A DNA stretch of 64,000 nt from Aeromicrobium ginsengisoli. Lineage in GTDB: Bacteria; Actinomycetota; Actinomycetes; Propionibacteriales; Nocardioidaceae. The stretch lies in contig NZ_SDPQ02000002.1 in assembly GCF_004134905.2 (NCBI RefSeq), positions 1,054,001 to 1,118,000 on the forward strand. Direction: 5' to 3'. The notes below the pieces were generated by a model. That model saw only the letters and a list, made by a program, of their open reading frames with translations. It did not search any database and was not told where the DNA came from. The position numbers were made by a program, and so were the translations under genes. Shown here in pieces: positions 38,260 through 46,727 of this stretch (its first letter is position 1; each line of letters begins with the position of its first letter).

Positions 38260-38763
38260 GTGGGCGCGGGCGCTCTGCCGGCGCTTGCTCCTCCGCTGAA
38301 GCTCTATCGTGGGGTTCTGGTGAGCTCGATCATCGGGGCAGTGGTGCTTCTCGTGATGGCCGGAGTTTTCATCTGGGCATCTGTGATCGAGAACGAGCCC
38401 TGGGGCCTCCTGTTCGCCGTGTTTCCACTTGTGATGGCGGTGGTGTTCGGGGTTCAGGCGCGAGCTCGACTGGAGATCTGGCCCGATCGCTTTGTCGTCC
38501 GCATGATTGGGACCCGCGCGTATCGGTTTGACGAATGCTCGGAGTTTGAGGCCAAGACGTTGCCTGGTCTTCCCAACGGTGGACGTGTCGTCAGGTTCGT
38601 GCACGCGCCTGAAGGGGAAATCAAGTCGAAGAAGTTCACGCGAGTGTTCGGCTACAACATGTCCATCCCGAAATTCCGCGGTGGCGCCAAGGCCTTGGCG
38701 CGCGATCTCAACCAGTACCGCGAGAGGTGGCTCGCCAGCGAAGGCACCCAGGCGGGACGCTAG
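38260..38763 (+). CDS. Membrane protein with PH-like domain, unknown function
   Basis: Small predicted membrane protein (167 aa). Two hydrophobic helices span about residues 19-41 and 48-66, followed by a beta-rich region (LEIWPDRFVVRMIGTRAYRFDECSEF) resembling a bacterial pleckstrin-homology-like domain. Its codons use A and T at third positions more often than neighbouring genes (for example GTT, TTT, GAA), which hints at recent acquisition. GTG start 8 bases after rlmN. It shares a CTAG stop with the convergent phosphoesterase gene. Confidence 0.65.
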   Translation: MGAGALPALAPPLKLYRGVLVSSIIGAVVLLVMAGVFIWASVIENEPWGLLFAVFPLVMAVVFGVQARARLEIWPDRFVVRMIGTRAYRFDECSEFEAKTLPGLPNGGRVVRFVHAPEGEIKSKKFTRVFGYNMSIPKFRGGAKALARDLNQYRERWLASEGTQAGR

Positions 38764-40496
38764 ACCAGCGCGGGCTTCGGGGTCAGCAGCTCGACGTTGC
38801 GATCCGTCGGCGTGCCTTCCTGTCCCGAGGTGCGCTGCTGGGGATCGTTCATCGCCAGCTCGCGGGCCAGGCCGGCCAGCGCCACGGGGTTGTTGAGCAC
38901 GCCGCCGTATGCCGCCGGTCCCGCATGGTCGACCATCGTGGTGAAGATCGACAGCGTGCCGTCGTGGTTGTCGACGAGCTCGATGAGCCGGGACTGCTGC
39001 GGGAAGTCGATGTGCGACGCGGTGTTGATCTCCCAGAAGCCGCCGCTGCCGTCCGGGCGGGTGCGGGCCCAGATCTGGTTCTCGTGCGTGTGGCCGTTGA
39101 CCCACGCGACGACGTTGGGGTTGGCGAGCAGCAGCGCGACGACCTCGGGGCCGAGCACGCGATCCTGGAGGTCGAGGCCGGTGGCGATCAGTCCGTTGTC
39201 CATCGTGTCGGAGGTGTGGTGGCTGAAGACCATGACGTACTTGTTCTTCGACATCGCGAGGAGCGTCGTGAGCCAGGTCATCTGCTTGGCGTCGATCGAG
39301 CCGGTGTCGTAGCCGTTGGGGTTGACGGTGTCCATGACGATGCAGCGCACGTCGCCCTTGTCGAACGCGTAGTAGGCGGTGTTGTCCTTCTGGTTCTGGG
39401 CCGTGAAGCCGTGCCCCTTGGGCGTGCCCGTCGTCTTGAAGTGCTCGTCTACGACCTGCCCGCGGGTGACCTGGCGCCGGTTGAGATCGGGTGAGACGAG
39501 CCGGACCGGAAGGTCGAGGTTCAGGGCGTTGACGAGCGCGCTGGCGTCGGCGCCCATGATGCTCTTGAGCAGGTCCGCCTGGGAGACGCCCGGGGTCACG
39601 GTCGTCACCTTGAGGGCGCCGGTGGAGATCAGGCTCAACGGCAATGTGTGGGGGAAGTTGCCCTGCACCAGGCCGTCGTGGTTGCCGAAGGCGGCGTACC
39701 ACGGCATCTTGAGGCCCTCGGACGTGAACGGCTTGCGGGCAGCGTCGAGCAGGCCCGGCACCTGGGGGAAGCCGAACACGGACTTGTAGATGTCGGGGGC
39801 CTTGCCGCTCGGTGGCGTGTCGGGGTGCCAGTAGTGCGTGTCGTAGTTGATGGCGGTGTTGTCGGACACGCCCTCGTACTTGGTCTTGGTGCCCGAGTCG
39901 GGGACGATCTGCTTGCCACCGTCCATGATGTCGATGTTCCAGCGGAACTCGTTGAGCTGGCAGTTGTCGGAGTTGTCGCCGGTCTGGATCGCGAACGCGA
40001 GCGGGGTGCCGCTGACCGGCGCCGCGTCCTTGACGGTGTTGATCGCCCGGACCATGGCCTCGGCGACCTGGAGCGTGAGCATCTCGTGCGCCCGGTAGCT
40101 CGAGCTGAGCAGGCCGATGACGGGGTCGCTCGGCGCGTACTTGTCCTCGAACCGGTCGACGTACTCCAGCCGCATGGGCGACTGCGCGTCGACGAGGTGC
40201 ACGTCGGTCATGTGCGCGAACGCGAGGATCGGGGTGCGGGTGGTCGTACGTGCGTCGTTCGCGGTGCCGCCCAGCTCGGTGCGCAGCGTGTGCGGCTCGC
40301 CCGTCTGCACGATGACCGGGGCGTAACCACCGGCGCCCGGCGCTCCGCGCACGAGCCGCGTCGCGAGGGTCGTGTGCTCCGGGGAGAGCTGACCGGTGAC
40401 GGCCCAGGCCGCGGTGGAGAACGACAGGTCGGTCAGTGCCGCCGCTCCTCCGATGACAACGCTGGACTGGATGAGCGTGCGACGAGACAGAGCCAT
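38760..40496 (-). CDS. Tat-exported metallophosphoesterase (TIGR03767 type)
   Basis: Predicted secreted phosphoesterase (578 aa). The N-terminus has a twin-arginine motif (SRRTLIQ) before a hydrophobic run ending ATAAWA-like. The calcineurin-type metal motifs are visible in order: MTDVHLVDAQ near residue 95, QTGDNSDNC near 172, FGNHDG near 271, FSHHTSD near 403 and NGHTHENQ near 444. It fits the actinobacterial family defined by PPA1498. A likely substrate is an extracellular phosphate ester. Its stop shares the palindromic CTAG with the convergent gene. Confidence 0.88.
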   Translation of the reverse strand: MALSRRTLIQSSVVIGGAAALTDLSFSTAAWAVTGQLSPEHTTLATRLVRGAPGAGGYAPVIVQTGEPHTLRTELGGTANDARTTTRTPILAFAHMTDVHLVDAQSPMRLEYVDRFEDKYAPSDPVIGLLSSSYRAHEMLTLQVAEAMVRAINTVKDAAPVSGTPLAFAIQTGDNSDNCQLNEFRWNIDIMDGGKQIVPDSGTKTKYEGVSDNTAINYDTHYWHPDTPPSGKAPDIYKSVFGFPQVPGLLDAARKPFTSEGLKMPWYAAFGNHDGLVQGNFPHTLPLSLISTGALKVTTVTPGVSQADLLKSIMGADASALVNALNLDLPVRLVSPDLNRRQVTRGQVVDEHFKTTGTPKGHGFTAQNQKDNTAYYAFDKGDVRCIVMDTVNPNGYDTGSIDAKQMTWLTTLLAMSKNKYVMVFSHHTSDTMDNGLIATGLDLQDRVLGPEVVALLLANPNVVAWVNGHTHENQIWARTRPDGSGGFWEINTASHIDFPQQSRLIELVDNHDGTLSIFTTMVDHAGPAAYGGVLNNPVALAGLARELAMNDPQQRTSGQEGTPTDRNVELLTPKPALV

Positions 40497-40614
40497 GCAC
40501 CAACAACGAGCCGGCTCCTGTGACGTTACTCACAGGTCATATAGCCGAGGTGCGGGCACGTCGAGCCGACTTCGATCAGGGCCGATAGCGTGGCCGGGAC
40601 CCCGAAGGAGACCC

Positions 40615-41334
40615 ATGCTCGGTGTGACCACGGACGGACCTGTCACGGTCCTCGAACTCCAGCGCGAGGACCGGCGCAACGCGCTCAACCTCGAGCTCTG
40701 CCGCGCGATCCACGCAGCCGTCGACGACGCGGTCGCCGGGGGAGCGCGGGTTATCGTCGTCACCGGCCAGGGCACGGCGTTCTGCTCAGGCGCCGACCTC
40801 GGCGGCGTGTACGGGGACGAGTTTCTCGACGCGCTCTACGGCATGCTGCACCACCTGGCCAAGCTCCCGGTGCCCCTCATCGCCGCCGTCAACGGCGCCG
40901 CGATCGGTGCGGGCACGCAGCTGGCCATCGCGTGCGACCTCAGGGTCGCTGACGAGAAGGCCGCGTTCGGCGTCCCGACCGCCCGCAACGGGCTCGCCGT
41001 CGACGCATGGACCATCCGTACGCTGTCGGACATCGCCGGGGCGGGTCCGGCGCGGCGACTGATGCTCGCCGCCGAGACGTTCGACCGCGACACGGCCCTC
41101 GGCATGGGACTGGCCGACCGGCCCGGCACGCTCGACGACGCGATCGCCTGGGCGCACGAGATCGCCGAGTTCGCACCTCTGACGCTGGCGCACAACAAGC
41201 TGATCCTCAACGGCTCGCCTGACGATGACGCCGCGATCGACGCGAGCTTCGACGCGGTCTGGGCCAGCGCCGACGTACGCGAAGGCGCGGCGGCGCGAGC
41301 CGAGAAGCGTACGCCGAAGTTCGAGGGGCGCTGA
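40615..41334 (+). CDS. Enoyl-CoA hydratase/isomerase family protein
   Basis: Crotonase-superfamily protein (239 aa). Oxyanion-hole segments are TAFCSGADLGGVYGDEF near residues 55-70 and NGAAIGAGTQLAIACDLRV near 91-109. ATG at 40615 follows a GAAGGAG ribosome site by 4 bases. The TGATG junction with the next gene shows translational coupling to a small AMP-binding-like protein, suggesting the two act on the same acyl substrate. It is distinct from the hydratase at 16144. Confidence 0.88.
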   Translation: MLGVTTDGPVTVLELQREDRRNALNLELCRAIHAAVDDAVAGGARVIVVTGQGTAFCSGADLGGVYGDEFLDALYGMLHHLAKLPVPLIAAVNGAAIGAGTQLAIACDLRVADEKAAFGVPTARNGLAVDAWTIRTLSDIAGAGPARRLMLAAETFDRDTALGMGLADRPGTLDDAIAWAHEIAEFAPLTLAHNKLILNGSPDDDAAIDASFDAVWASADVREGAAARAEKRTPKFEGR

Positions 41335-41783
41335 TGGCCAGCCTGATATACCGGGTGCTCGACGAGCACGTGATCCACGGCCTCGCCGACAACCTCGCGA
41401 TCGAGGACGAGCGCGGCACGATGTCGTACGCCGAGCTGCTCCACGAGTCGGCGTCGGTCGCCGGCGCGTTCACCAACATCGGCATCGTGGCCGGCACGGG
41501 CGTGCAGCTCGACGTCCCCCAGGGTCGTGAGCTCGTGGTCGCCGTACTGGCTCTGGCGCGTCTCGGCGCGGTGCCCCATGGCGACGCCGAGCTCAGGCTC
41601 GTCGGCGTTCCGCCCGTGCTGCACACGCCGGACACCGAGGTGACGTGGGACCTGCTGATCCACGCCGGCCGCATGGATCCGGCGCAGGCTCCGGCGACCG
41701 ACCCCAAAGGCTACGAGGCGTTGATGCGCGAGGCGTACCCCGACATCTTCCAGGCCCTGGAAGCCGGCGAGACGGTCACCTGA
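41334..41783 (+). CDS. Stand-alone fragment resembling the N-terminus of an AMP-binding acyl-CoA synthetase
   Basis: Protein (149 aa) whose first 95 residues look like the start of an adenylate-forming (ANL) enzyme: MSYAELLHESASVAGAF and VQLDVPQGRELVVAVLALARLGAVPH. The ATP-binding P-loop-like motif (usually TSGTTG) and the adenylation core are absent; the rest is a short alpha-helical tail. The ATG overlaps the hydratase stop. It may be a decayed synthetase or a repurposed small domain like other actinobacterial short AMP-binding proteins such as TIGR03089. The intact coupling argues for a kept gene. Confidence 0.7.
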   Translation: MASLIYRVLDEHVIHGLADNLAIEDERGTMSYAELLHESASVAGAFTNIGIVAGTGVQLDVPQGRELVVAVLALARLGAVPHGDAELRLVGVPPVLHTPDTEVTWDLLIHAGRMDPAQAPATDPKGYEALMREAYPDIFQALEAGETVT

Positions 41784-41791
41784 TGTGGTCC

Positions 41792-41880
41792 CGATACGAT
41801 CCCTCGTTCCTCGGGATCACTCGATCAGCGAGTACTCGCTGGTCGAGTAGCTGACCGAGCCCTGCGAGGGAGGCGTATCG
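41792..41880. repeat. Complex palindromic intergenic repeat
   Basis: The element is bounded by inverted CGATACG and CGTATCG. It contains a 28-base near-palindrome at 41820-41847 whose centre, 41826-41841, is the perfect 16-mer CAGCGAGTACTCGCTG. Further arms (CCCTCG and CGAGGG) flank this. It lies between convergent genes, so it may end both transcripts. Its form resembles REP-like elements scattered in actinobacterial genomes, often seen near TCGATACG ends. Confidence 0.65.
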
Positions 41881-41895
41881 AGACCTCGCGAGCCC

Positions 41896-42372
41896 TTACC
41901 GCACACCCCAGGCGTAGGTCTGCTTCTCGAGGCGCAGGTAGACGAACGTCTCGGTCGTGACGACCCGGTCGAGGGCACTGATCTGCTCCGACACCACCTC
42001 GAGCAGCTCGTCGTCGCTCTCGGCGACGATCTCGGCGAGGATGTCGAACCGGCCGGTCGTGATGACGACGTAGTCGAGCTTCTCCATGGCGGCGAGCTCC
42101 GCCGCGACCTCACGCACGTTGCCGGTGACCTTGACGCCGATCATCGCCTGACGGGCGAAGCCCATCTGCATCGGATCGGTCACCGCGACGACCTGCATGA
42201 CACCGCTCTCGATGAGCTTCTGCACGCGGTGGCGCACCGCGGCCTCGGACAGCCCCACCTGCTTGGCGATCGCCGAGTAGGAGAGCCGGCCGTCGTCCTG
42301 CAGGAGCTCGATGATCTGCTTGGCGGTGTTGTCGAGGTTCTGTCCTCGGCCCTCCGGTCTGCGCTCGCTCAT
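41896..42372 (-). CDS. Lrp/AsnC-family transcriptional regulator
   Basis: Feast/famine regulator (158 aa). The N-terminal winged helix includes DNTAKQIIELLQDDGRLSYSAIA and the recognition helix LSEAAVRHRVQKLIESG. The C-terminal RAM domain (FDILAEIVAESDDELLEVV) binds an amino acid or amine. The start at 42372 was preferred because CACAAT lies 7 bases before it on its strand; starts 9 and 21 bases upstream are in frame. It is divergent from the polyamine transporter and probably controls it. Confidence 0.88.
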   Translation of the reverse strand: MSERRPEGRGQNLDNTAKQIIELLQDDGRLSYSAIAKQVGLSEAAVRHRVQKLIESGVMQVVAVTDPMQMGFARQAMIGVKVTGNVREVAAELAAMEKLDYVVITTGRFDILAEIVAESDDELLEVVSEQISALDRVVTTETFVYLRLEKQTYAWGVR

Positions 42373-42420
42373 GTCGGTCATTGTGCCGTACACGACGGAT
42401 TCCGTCGCCCCCTATCCGGC

Positions 42421-42460
42421 GGAAAGAATGACGCTTTCCTGAGCGAAACACGATGTTTAC
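42421..42460. promoter_or_regulatory. Paired inverted repeats upstream of potD-like gene
   Basis: Two inverted repeats lie side by side: GGAAAG-N7-CTTTCC at 42421-42439, and GAAAC-N5-GTTTA centred near 42452 within an 18-base stretch (42443-42460) that matches the site upstream of amtB at 16 of 18 positions. The two centres are about 22 bases apart, two helical turns. The first may bind the divergent Lrp-like protein, the second a GlnR-like nitrogen regulator. Confidence 0.5.
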
Positions 42461-42530
42461 GCCGGAATCCCTTGTCGTGGGCCCATTATCTTGCGAGTAT
42501 TCGTGGTCAGGGCTATTGCGAGGGTGGGAT

Positions 42531-43694
42531 ATGGCTGAACTGGAACGACGAACTCTGCTCAAAGGCTCGGTCGGTGTCGCGGCGCTCGGCGCGAGCGCCG
42601 CGGCGCTCAAGTGGGGCTTCAACACCCCCGACCGCAAGCAGAACCCCGCGGACTGCCAGGCCAAGGACGTCTCGGCGACCGACAAGCGGCTGATCTTCTC
42701 GAACTGGCCCGAATACATCGACGAGGACGACAAGAAGTACGTATCGACGTTGACCCAGTTCGAGAAGGACACCGGGATCAAGGTCGACTACACCGCCGAC
42801 GTCAACGACAACAACGAGTTCTTCGCGAAAGTGGCCAACCAGCTCGGCTCGTGCAGCTCGTCGAAGCGCGACTTGTTCGCGCTGACGGACTGGATGGCGG
42901 CGAAGATGATCCAGGTCGGCTGGATCCAGAAGCTCGACGCCTCGAAGGTGCCCAACCTTCACGCCAACATCATCGACTCGCTGAAGTCGCCGGGCTGGGA
43001 CAAGAAGCGTGAGTACTCCGCACCGTGGCAGAGCGGCCTGACCGGCATCGCCTACAACAAGAAGAAGGTCGGCGAGGTCAAGTCGTTCAGCGAGCTGCTG
43101 ACCCGCAAGGACCTCAAAGGCCGCGTCACGCTGCTGACCGAGATGCGCGACACGATGGGATTCATGCTCCTGCTCGAGGGAGCCGATCCGTCGAACTTCA
43201 CCGACGCCCAGTGGCAGAAGGCGATGGAGCGGCTCAAGAAGGCCGACGGCGACGGCCAGTTCCGGGCGTTCACCGGCAATGACTACGTCCAGGACCTGGC
43301 GTCCGGCAACGTGCTGGCGGCCGAGGCGTGGTCGGGTGACATTGCGAACGCCGGCGACGACAACCTCGTGTGGATCCCGCCGGAGGAGGGGATCATGATC
43401 TGGGCCGACAACATGCTGATCCCCAACCTCGCGACCCACAAGGACAACGCCGAGGAGTGGATCAACTACTACTACGAGCCCGAGGTCGGCGCGAAGCTCG
43501 CCAACTACAACAGCTACATCTGCCCGGTGAAGGGGGCTCAAGAGGCGATGGAGAAGGTCAATCCCGAGAACGTCCACAACGAGCTGATCTTCCCCACGGA
43601 GAAGACGCTGTCCCAGACCCACGGCTTCATGGCACTCGACGAGGCCAAGTCGCGCACCTACGAAGGGGATTTTTCCAGTGTCACAGCTTCATGA
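42531..43694 (+). CDS. Polyamine ABC transporter substrate-binding protein (PotD-like)
   Basis: Extracytoplasmic solute-binding protein (387 aa) of the spermidine/putrescine family. It opens ERRTLLKGSVGVAALGASAAAL, a twin-arginine-like signal without a clear lipobox. Family segments are RLIFSNWPEYID near residue 52 and a Trp/Asp-rich ligand pocket (SNWPEYI, ALTDWMAAKMI, WSGDIANAGDD, WADNMLIP). ATG at 42531 chosen for the signal peptide. Its end overlaps the ATPase gene start by 17 bases. It is the first gene of a potDABC-like operon. Confidence 0.9.
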   Translation: MAELERRTLLKGSVGVAALGASAAALKWGFNTPDRKQNPADCQAKDVSATDKRLIFSNWPEYIDEDDKKYVSTLTQFEKDTGIKVDYTADVNDNNEFFAKVANQLGSCSSSKRDLFALTDWMAAKMIQVGWIQKLDASKVPNLHANIIDSLKSPGWDKKREYSAPWQSGLTGIAYNKKKVGEVKSFSELLTRKDLKGRVTLLTEMRDTMGFMLLLEGADPSNFTDAQWQKAMERLKKADGDGQFRAFTGNDYVQDLASGNVLAAEAWSGDIANAGDDNLVWIPPEEGIMIWADNMLIPNLATHKDNAEEWINYYYEPEVGAKLANYNSYICPVKGAQEAMEKVNPENVHNELIFPTEKTLSQTHGFMALDEAKSRTYEGDFSSVTAS

Positions 43695-44835
43695 GTCAAC
43701 GACCACGGACCGACCCGCCAGCGGATCGCGTGACCTGCGGCTGAGCGGACTGACCAAGGAGTACGCCGCGTTCACCGCGGTGAAGTCACTCGACCTGGTC
43801 ATGCCGCAGGGGTCGTTCTTCGCTCTGCTGGGTCCCTCCGGCTGCGGCAAGACCACCACGCTTCGCATGGTGGCCGGCCTCGAGACCCCGACCTCGGGCG
43901 CGATCCACCTCGGCGACACCGAGATCACGTACGCGAAGCCCTACAAGCGGCCGGTCAACACGGTGTTCCAGAACTATGCGCTCTTCCCGCACCTCAACAT
44001 CTCCAAGAACGTGGCCTTCGGCCTGGAGCGTCGCGGTGTGAAGAACGTCGGCCAGCAGGTCGCCGACATGCTGGAGCTCGTCGAGCTGACTTCGCAGGCG
44101 CACAAGAAGCCGGCCCAGATGTCGGGCGGCCAGCAGCAACGCGTCGCCCTCGCCCGTGCCCTGATCAACCAGCCCGAGGTGCTGCTCCTCGACGAGCCGC
44201 TCGGCGCGCTCGACCTCAAGCTGCGCCGCGGCATGCAGCTCGAGCTCAAGCGCATCCAGACCGAGGTCGGCCTGACGTTCGTCCACGTGACGCACGACCA
44301 GGAGGAGGCCATGACGATGGCCGACACCATCGCGGTCATGAACCAGGGCGTCATCGAGCAGATGGGCGCACCCAACGACCTCTACGAGAACCCCAAGACC
44401 ACGTTCGTCGCCAACTTCCTTGGCCAGTCCAACCTCATCGAGGCCGAGATCCAGGGTCGCGAGGGTGGCCAGGTCAAGGTACGCGTGCAGGGCGCACTCG
44501 CGTCGATCCCGACCGAGCGGGCGCACTCCGAGTCCGGCAAGGGCTGGCTCGGCATCCGGCCCGAGAAGGTGCTCATCGCCGAGGCCGGACACCCCATCGA
44601 CGCTCCCGGTGATGTCATCACCGGCGGCTTCATCACGGACGTCAGCTTCGTCGGCGTGAGCACCCAGTACATGGTCAAGATGCCGTGGGGCCAGGAGCTC
44701 ATGGTGTTCGAGCAGAACACCGGCGCCCGCCGCATGCTGCCGGTCGGCACCAAGGTCGATGTGTCCTGGCGCCCTGAGTACGCCTTCCTGCTCGACGCCA
44801 GCCAGGACGCCAAAGCCGGCATCGAGGAGGACTGA
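43678..44835 (+). CDS. potA: Polyamine ABC transporter ATP-binding protein (PotA-like)
   Basis: ATPase of a spermidine/putrescine importer (385 aa). Walker A is GPSGCGKTT near residue 52, signature [15 protein letters not shown] near 147 and Walker [16 protein letters not shown] near 172. A C-terminal TOBE domain (from about residue 290) ends the protein. The GTG start lies within the end of the binding-protein gene and has a GAAGGGG stretch upstream. The following permease starts 2 bases after its stop. Confidence 0.94.
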   Translation: MSQLHESTTTDRPASGSRDLRLSGLTKEYAAFTAVKSLDLVMPQGSFFALLGPSGCGKTTTLRMVAGLETPTSGAIHLGDTEITYAKPYKRPVNTVFQNYALFPHLNISKNVAFGLERRGVKNVGQQVADMLELVELTSQAHKKPAQMSGGQQQRVALARALINQPEVLLLDEPLGALDLKLRRGMQLELKRIQTEVGLTFVHVTHDQEEAMTMADTIAVMNQGVIEQMGAPNDLYENPKTTFVANFLGQSNLIEAEIQGREGGQVKVRVQGALASIPTERAHSESGKGWLGIRPEKVLIAEAGHPIDAPGDVITGGFITDVSFVGVSTQYMVKMPWGQELMVFEQNTGARRMLPVGTKVDVSWRPEYAFLLDASQDAKAGIEED

Positions 44836-44837
44836 CG

Positions 44838-45770
44838 ATGACCTCGACCGCCGGCATCGCTCCGGCCAACCCGCACGACTCAGCCGCGCCGGCGCCACGT
44901 GGCCGCAAGCTCACGGGCTACTGGTTGATCCTGCCCGCCGCACTGTGGCTCGGGGTCTTCTTCGTCATCCCGTTCTACTCGCTGGTCTCCTCGAGCCTGT
45001 TCGACCCCAACGGATCGGTCCTGACCGGCTACAACATGACGTGGCACTTCGCCAACTACGTCGACGCGATCAACGACTACAAGGGCCAGCTGTGGAGGTC
45101 GATCTGGTATGCGGGCCTCGCGACCCTCGCCTGCCTCGTCATCGGCTATGTCCTGGCCTACGCGATCGCGTTCAAGGCCGGCCGCTGGAAGAACCTGATG
45201 CTGGTGCTGGTCATCGCCCCGTTCTTCACGTCGTTCCTGCTCCGGACCCTGTCGTGGAAGCTGATCCTCGCTGACGACGGCTGGGTCGTGGGATTCGCCC
45301 AGACGATCCACCTGACCAACCTGCTCAACTTCATCGGCCTGACCGGCACAGACGACCGGTTGCTGGCGACACCGTTCGCCGTGATCGCCGGTCTGACCTA
45401 CAACTTCCTGCCGTTCATGGTGCTGCCGCTCTACGCGAGCCTGGAGAAGATCGACGTACGCCTGATCGAGGCGTCCAGCGACCTGTACGCCTCGCCGATG
45501 CGCGGCTTCTTCAAGGTCACGTTCCCGCTGTCGCTGCCCGGCGTCGTCGCCGGCACGTTGCTGACGTTCATCCCGGCGGCCGGTGACTACATCAACGCCA
45601 CGCTGCTCGGCAACACCAACACCAAGATGGTGGGCAACGTCATCCAGAGCCTGTTCACGACGCAGGGTGACTACGCCGCGGCTGGCGCGCTGTCGGTCAC
45701 GCTCATGGCGATCATTGTCGGGCTCGTCCTGATCTATGTCCGCACCTCGGGAACGGAGGACCTCGTATGA
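44838..45770 (+). CDS. potB: Polyamine ABC transporter permease (PotB-like)
   Basis: Inner-membrane permease (310 aa) with about six membrane segments after a short cytoplasmic N-terminus. The ATPase-contact EAA loop is present as LIEASSDLYASPMRGFFKV near residue 211. Two bases separate it from the ATPase gene and its stop overlaps the next permease by four bases (ATGA), as expected for a PotB/PotC pair. Confidence 0.93.
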   Translation: MTSTAGIAPANPHDSAAPAPRGRKLTGYWLILPAALWLGVFFVIPFYSLVSSSLFDPNGSVLTGYNMTWHFANYVDAINDYKGQLWRSIWYAGLATLACLVIGYVLAYAIAFKAGRWKNLMLVLVIAPFFTSFLLRTLSWKLILADDGWVVGFAQTIHLTNLLNFIGLTGTDDRLLATPFAVIAGLTYNFLPFMVLPLYASLEKIDVRLIEASSDLYASPMRGFFKVTFPLSLPGVVAGTLLTFIPAAGDYINATLLGNTNTKMVGNVIQSLFTTQGDYAAAGALSVTLMAIIVGLVLIYVRTSGTEDLV

Positions 45771-46591
45771 GCACCCTCGCACGCCTGAGGCGCTGGATCG
45801 GCAAGCACCTCGTGCTCGGACTCGGGCTGCTGGTGCTGGTCTACACGTTCGTGCCGATCGCTGTCGTCGTGCTGATGAGCTTCAACAACAACAGCAAGTC
45901 CAAGAACGTCTACAAGTTCCAGGACTTCACCTGGAACAACTGGCTGCACCCGTTCAAGCCCGGTGGGATGAAGGACTCGGTCATCCTCAGCATCGAGATC
46001 GCGCTTCTGGCCACGTTGGTCGCCACGATCCTCGGCACGCTGGCCGCGTTCGCCCTGTCCCGCCACAAGTTCGTCGGGCGCAAGGCGGCGAACCTCATCA
46101 TCTTCCTGCCGATGGCGTCACCCGAGATCGTGATGGGCTCGTCGCTGTTGGCACTCTTCGTGTCGCGCGGATTCGGTGGGCAGCTCGGCTTCATCACGAT
46201 CCTCATCGCGCACGTCATGTTCTGCCTGTCGTTCGTCATCGTCACGGTCAAGGCGCGCCTGAGCGGGCTCGACGACAATCTCGAGCAGGCCGCGATGGAC
46301 CTGTATGCCAACGAGGTGCAGACGTTCTGGCGGGTGACGTTCCCGCTGGTCCTGCCGGGCATCATCGGTGCGGCATTGCTGAGCTTCTCGTTGTCGTTCG
46401 ACGACTTCATCGTCACGAACCTCAACGCGGGCCAGGAAGTGACCTTCCCGATGTTCGTCTACGGCGCCAACCAGCGCGGCGTGCCGATGCAGGTCAACGT
46501 GATCGGCACGGCGATGTTCGTCATCGCGATCGCGATCGTCCTGGGCAACGAGATCTTCCGCCGTCGCCAGGAAAAGGCGTTGGCTGCCTGA
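45767..46591 (+). CDS. potC: Polyamine ABC transporter permease (PotC-like)
   Basis: Second permease (274 aa) of the polyamine importer, with about six membrane segments. The EAA loop is LEQAAMDLYANEVQTFWRV near residue 171, and the GAALLSFSLSFDDFIVTN segment is typical of PotC. The gene closes the potDABC-like operon; a large inverted-repeat element begins 7 bases after its stop. Confidence 0.93.
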   Translation: MSTLARLRRWIGKHLVLGLGLLVLVYTFVPIAVVVLMSFNNNSKSKNVYKFQDFTWNNWLHPFKPGGMKDSVILSIEIALLATLVATILGTLAAFALSRHKFVGRKAANLIIFLPMASPEIVMGSSLLALFVSRGFGGQLGFITILIAHVMFCLSFVIVTVKARLSGLDDNLEQAAMDLYANEVQTFWRVTFPLVLPGIIGAALLSFSLSFDDFIVTNLNAGQEVTFPMFVYGANQRGVPMQVNVIGTAMFVIAIAIVLGNEIFRRRQEKALAA

Positions 46592-46597
46592 CCGGGG

Positions 46598-46724
46598 CGG
46601 CGGTTTACCAAGAGGCCACGGCAAACTTCGCCTCGTCGCGGACGCTGCACGGCAAACAGCCACTCCTCAAGGTGCGTACGCCCTGAGGAGTGGCGGTCTG
46701 CCCTGACCTCTTGGTAAACCGCCG
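46598..46724. repeat. Nested inverted-repeat element between convergent genes
   Basis: Perfect 18-base outer arms (46598-46615 and 46707-46724, beginning CGGCGGTTTACC) enclose inner arms of 19 bases with two mismatches (46651-46669 and 46684-46702, containing CCACTCCTCA). The whole 127-base unit can fold into an extended stem. It ends 4 bases before the aminotransferase stop, so it fills the gap between the two convergent operons. It may be a bidirectional terminator or a small non-autonomous element; no transposase or target duplication is evident. Confidence 0.75.
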
Positions 46725-46727
46725 AGG

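Noticed and set aside
43678-43694. Possible frameshift or fusion between the potD-like and potA genes (17-base overlap)
   Set aside because: Both proteins are complete in domain content and the overlap is explained by normal translational coupling.
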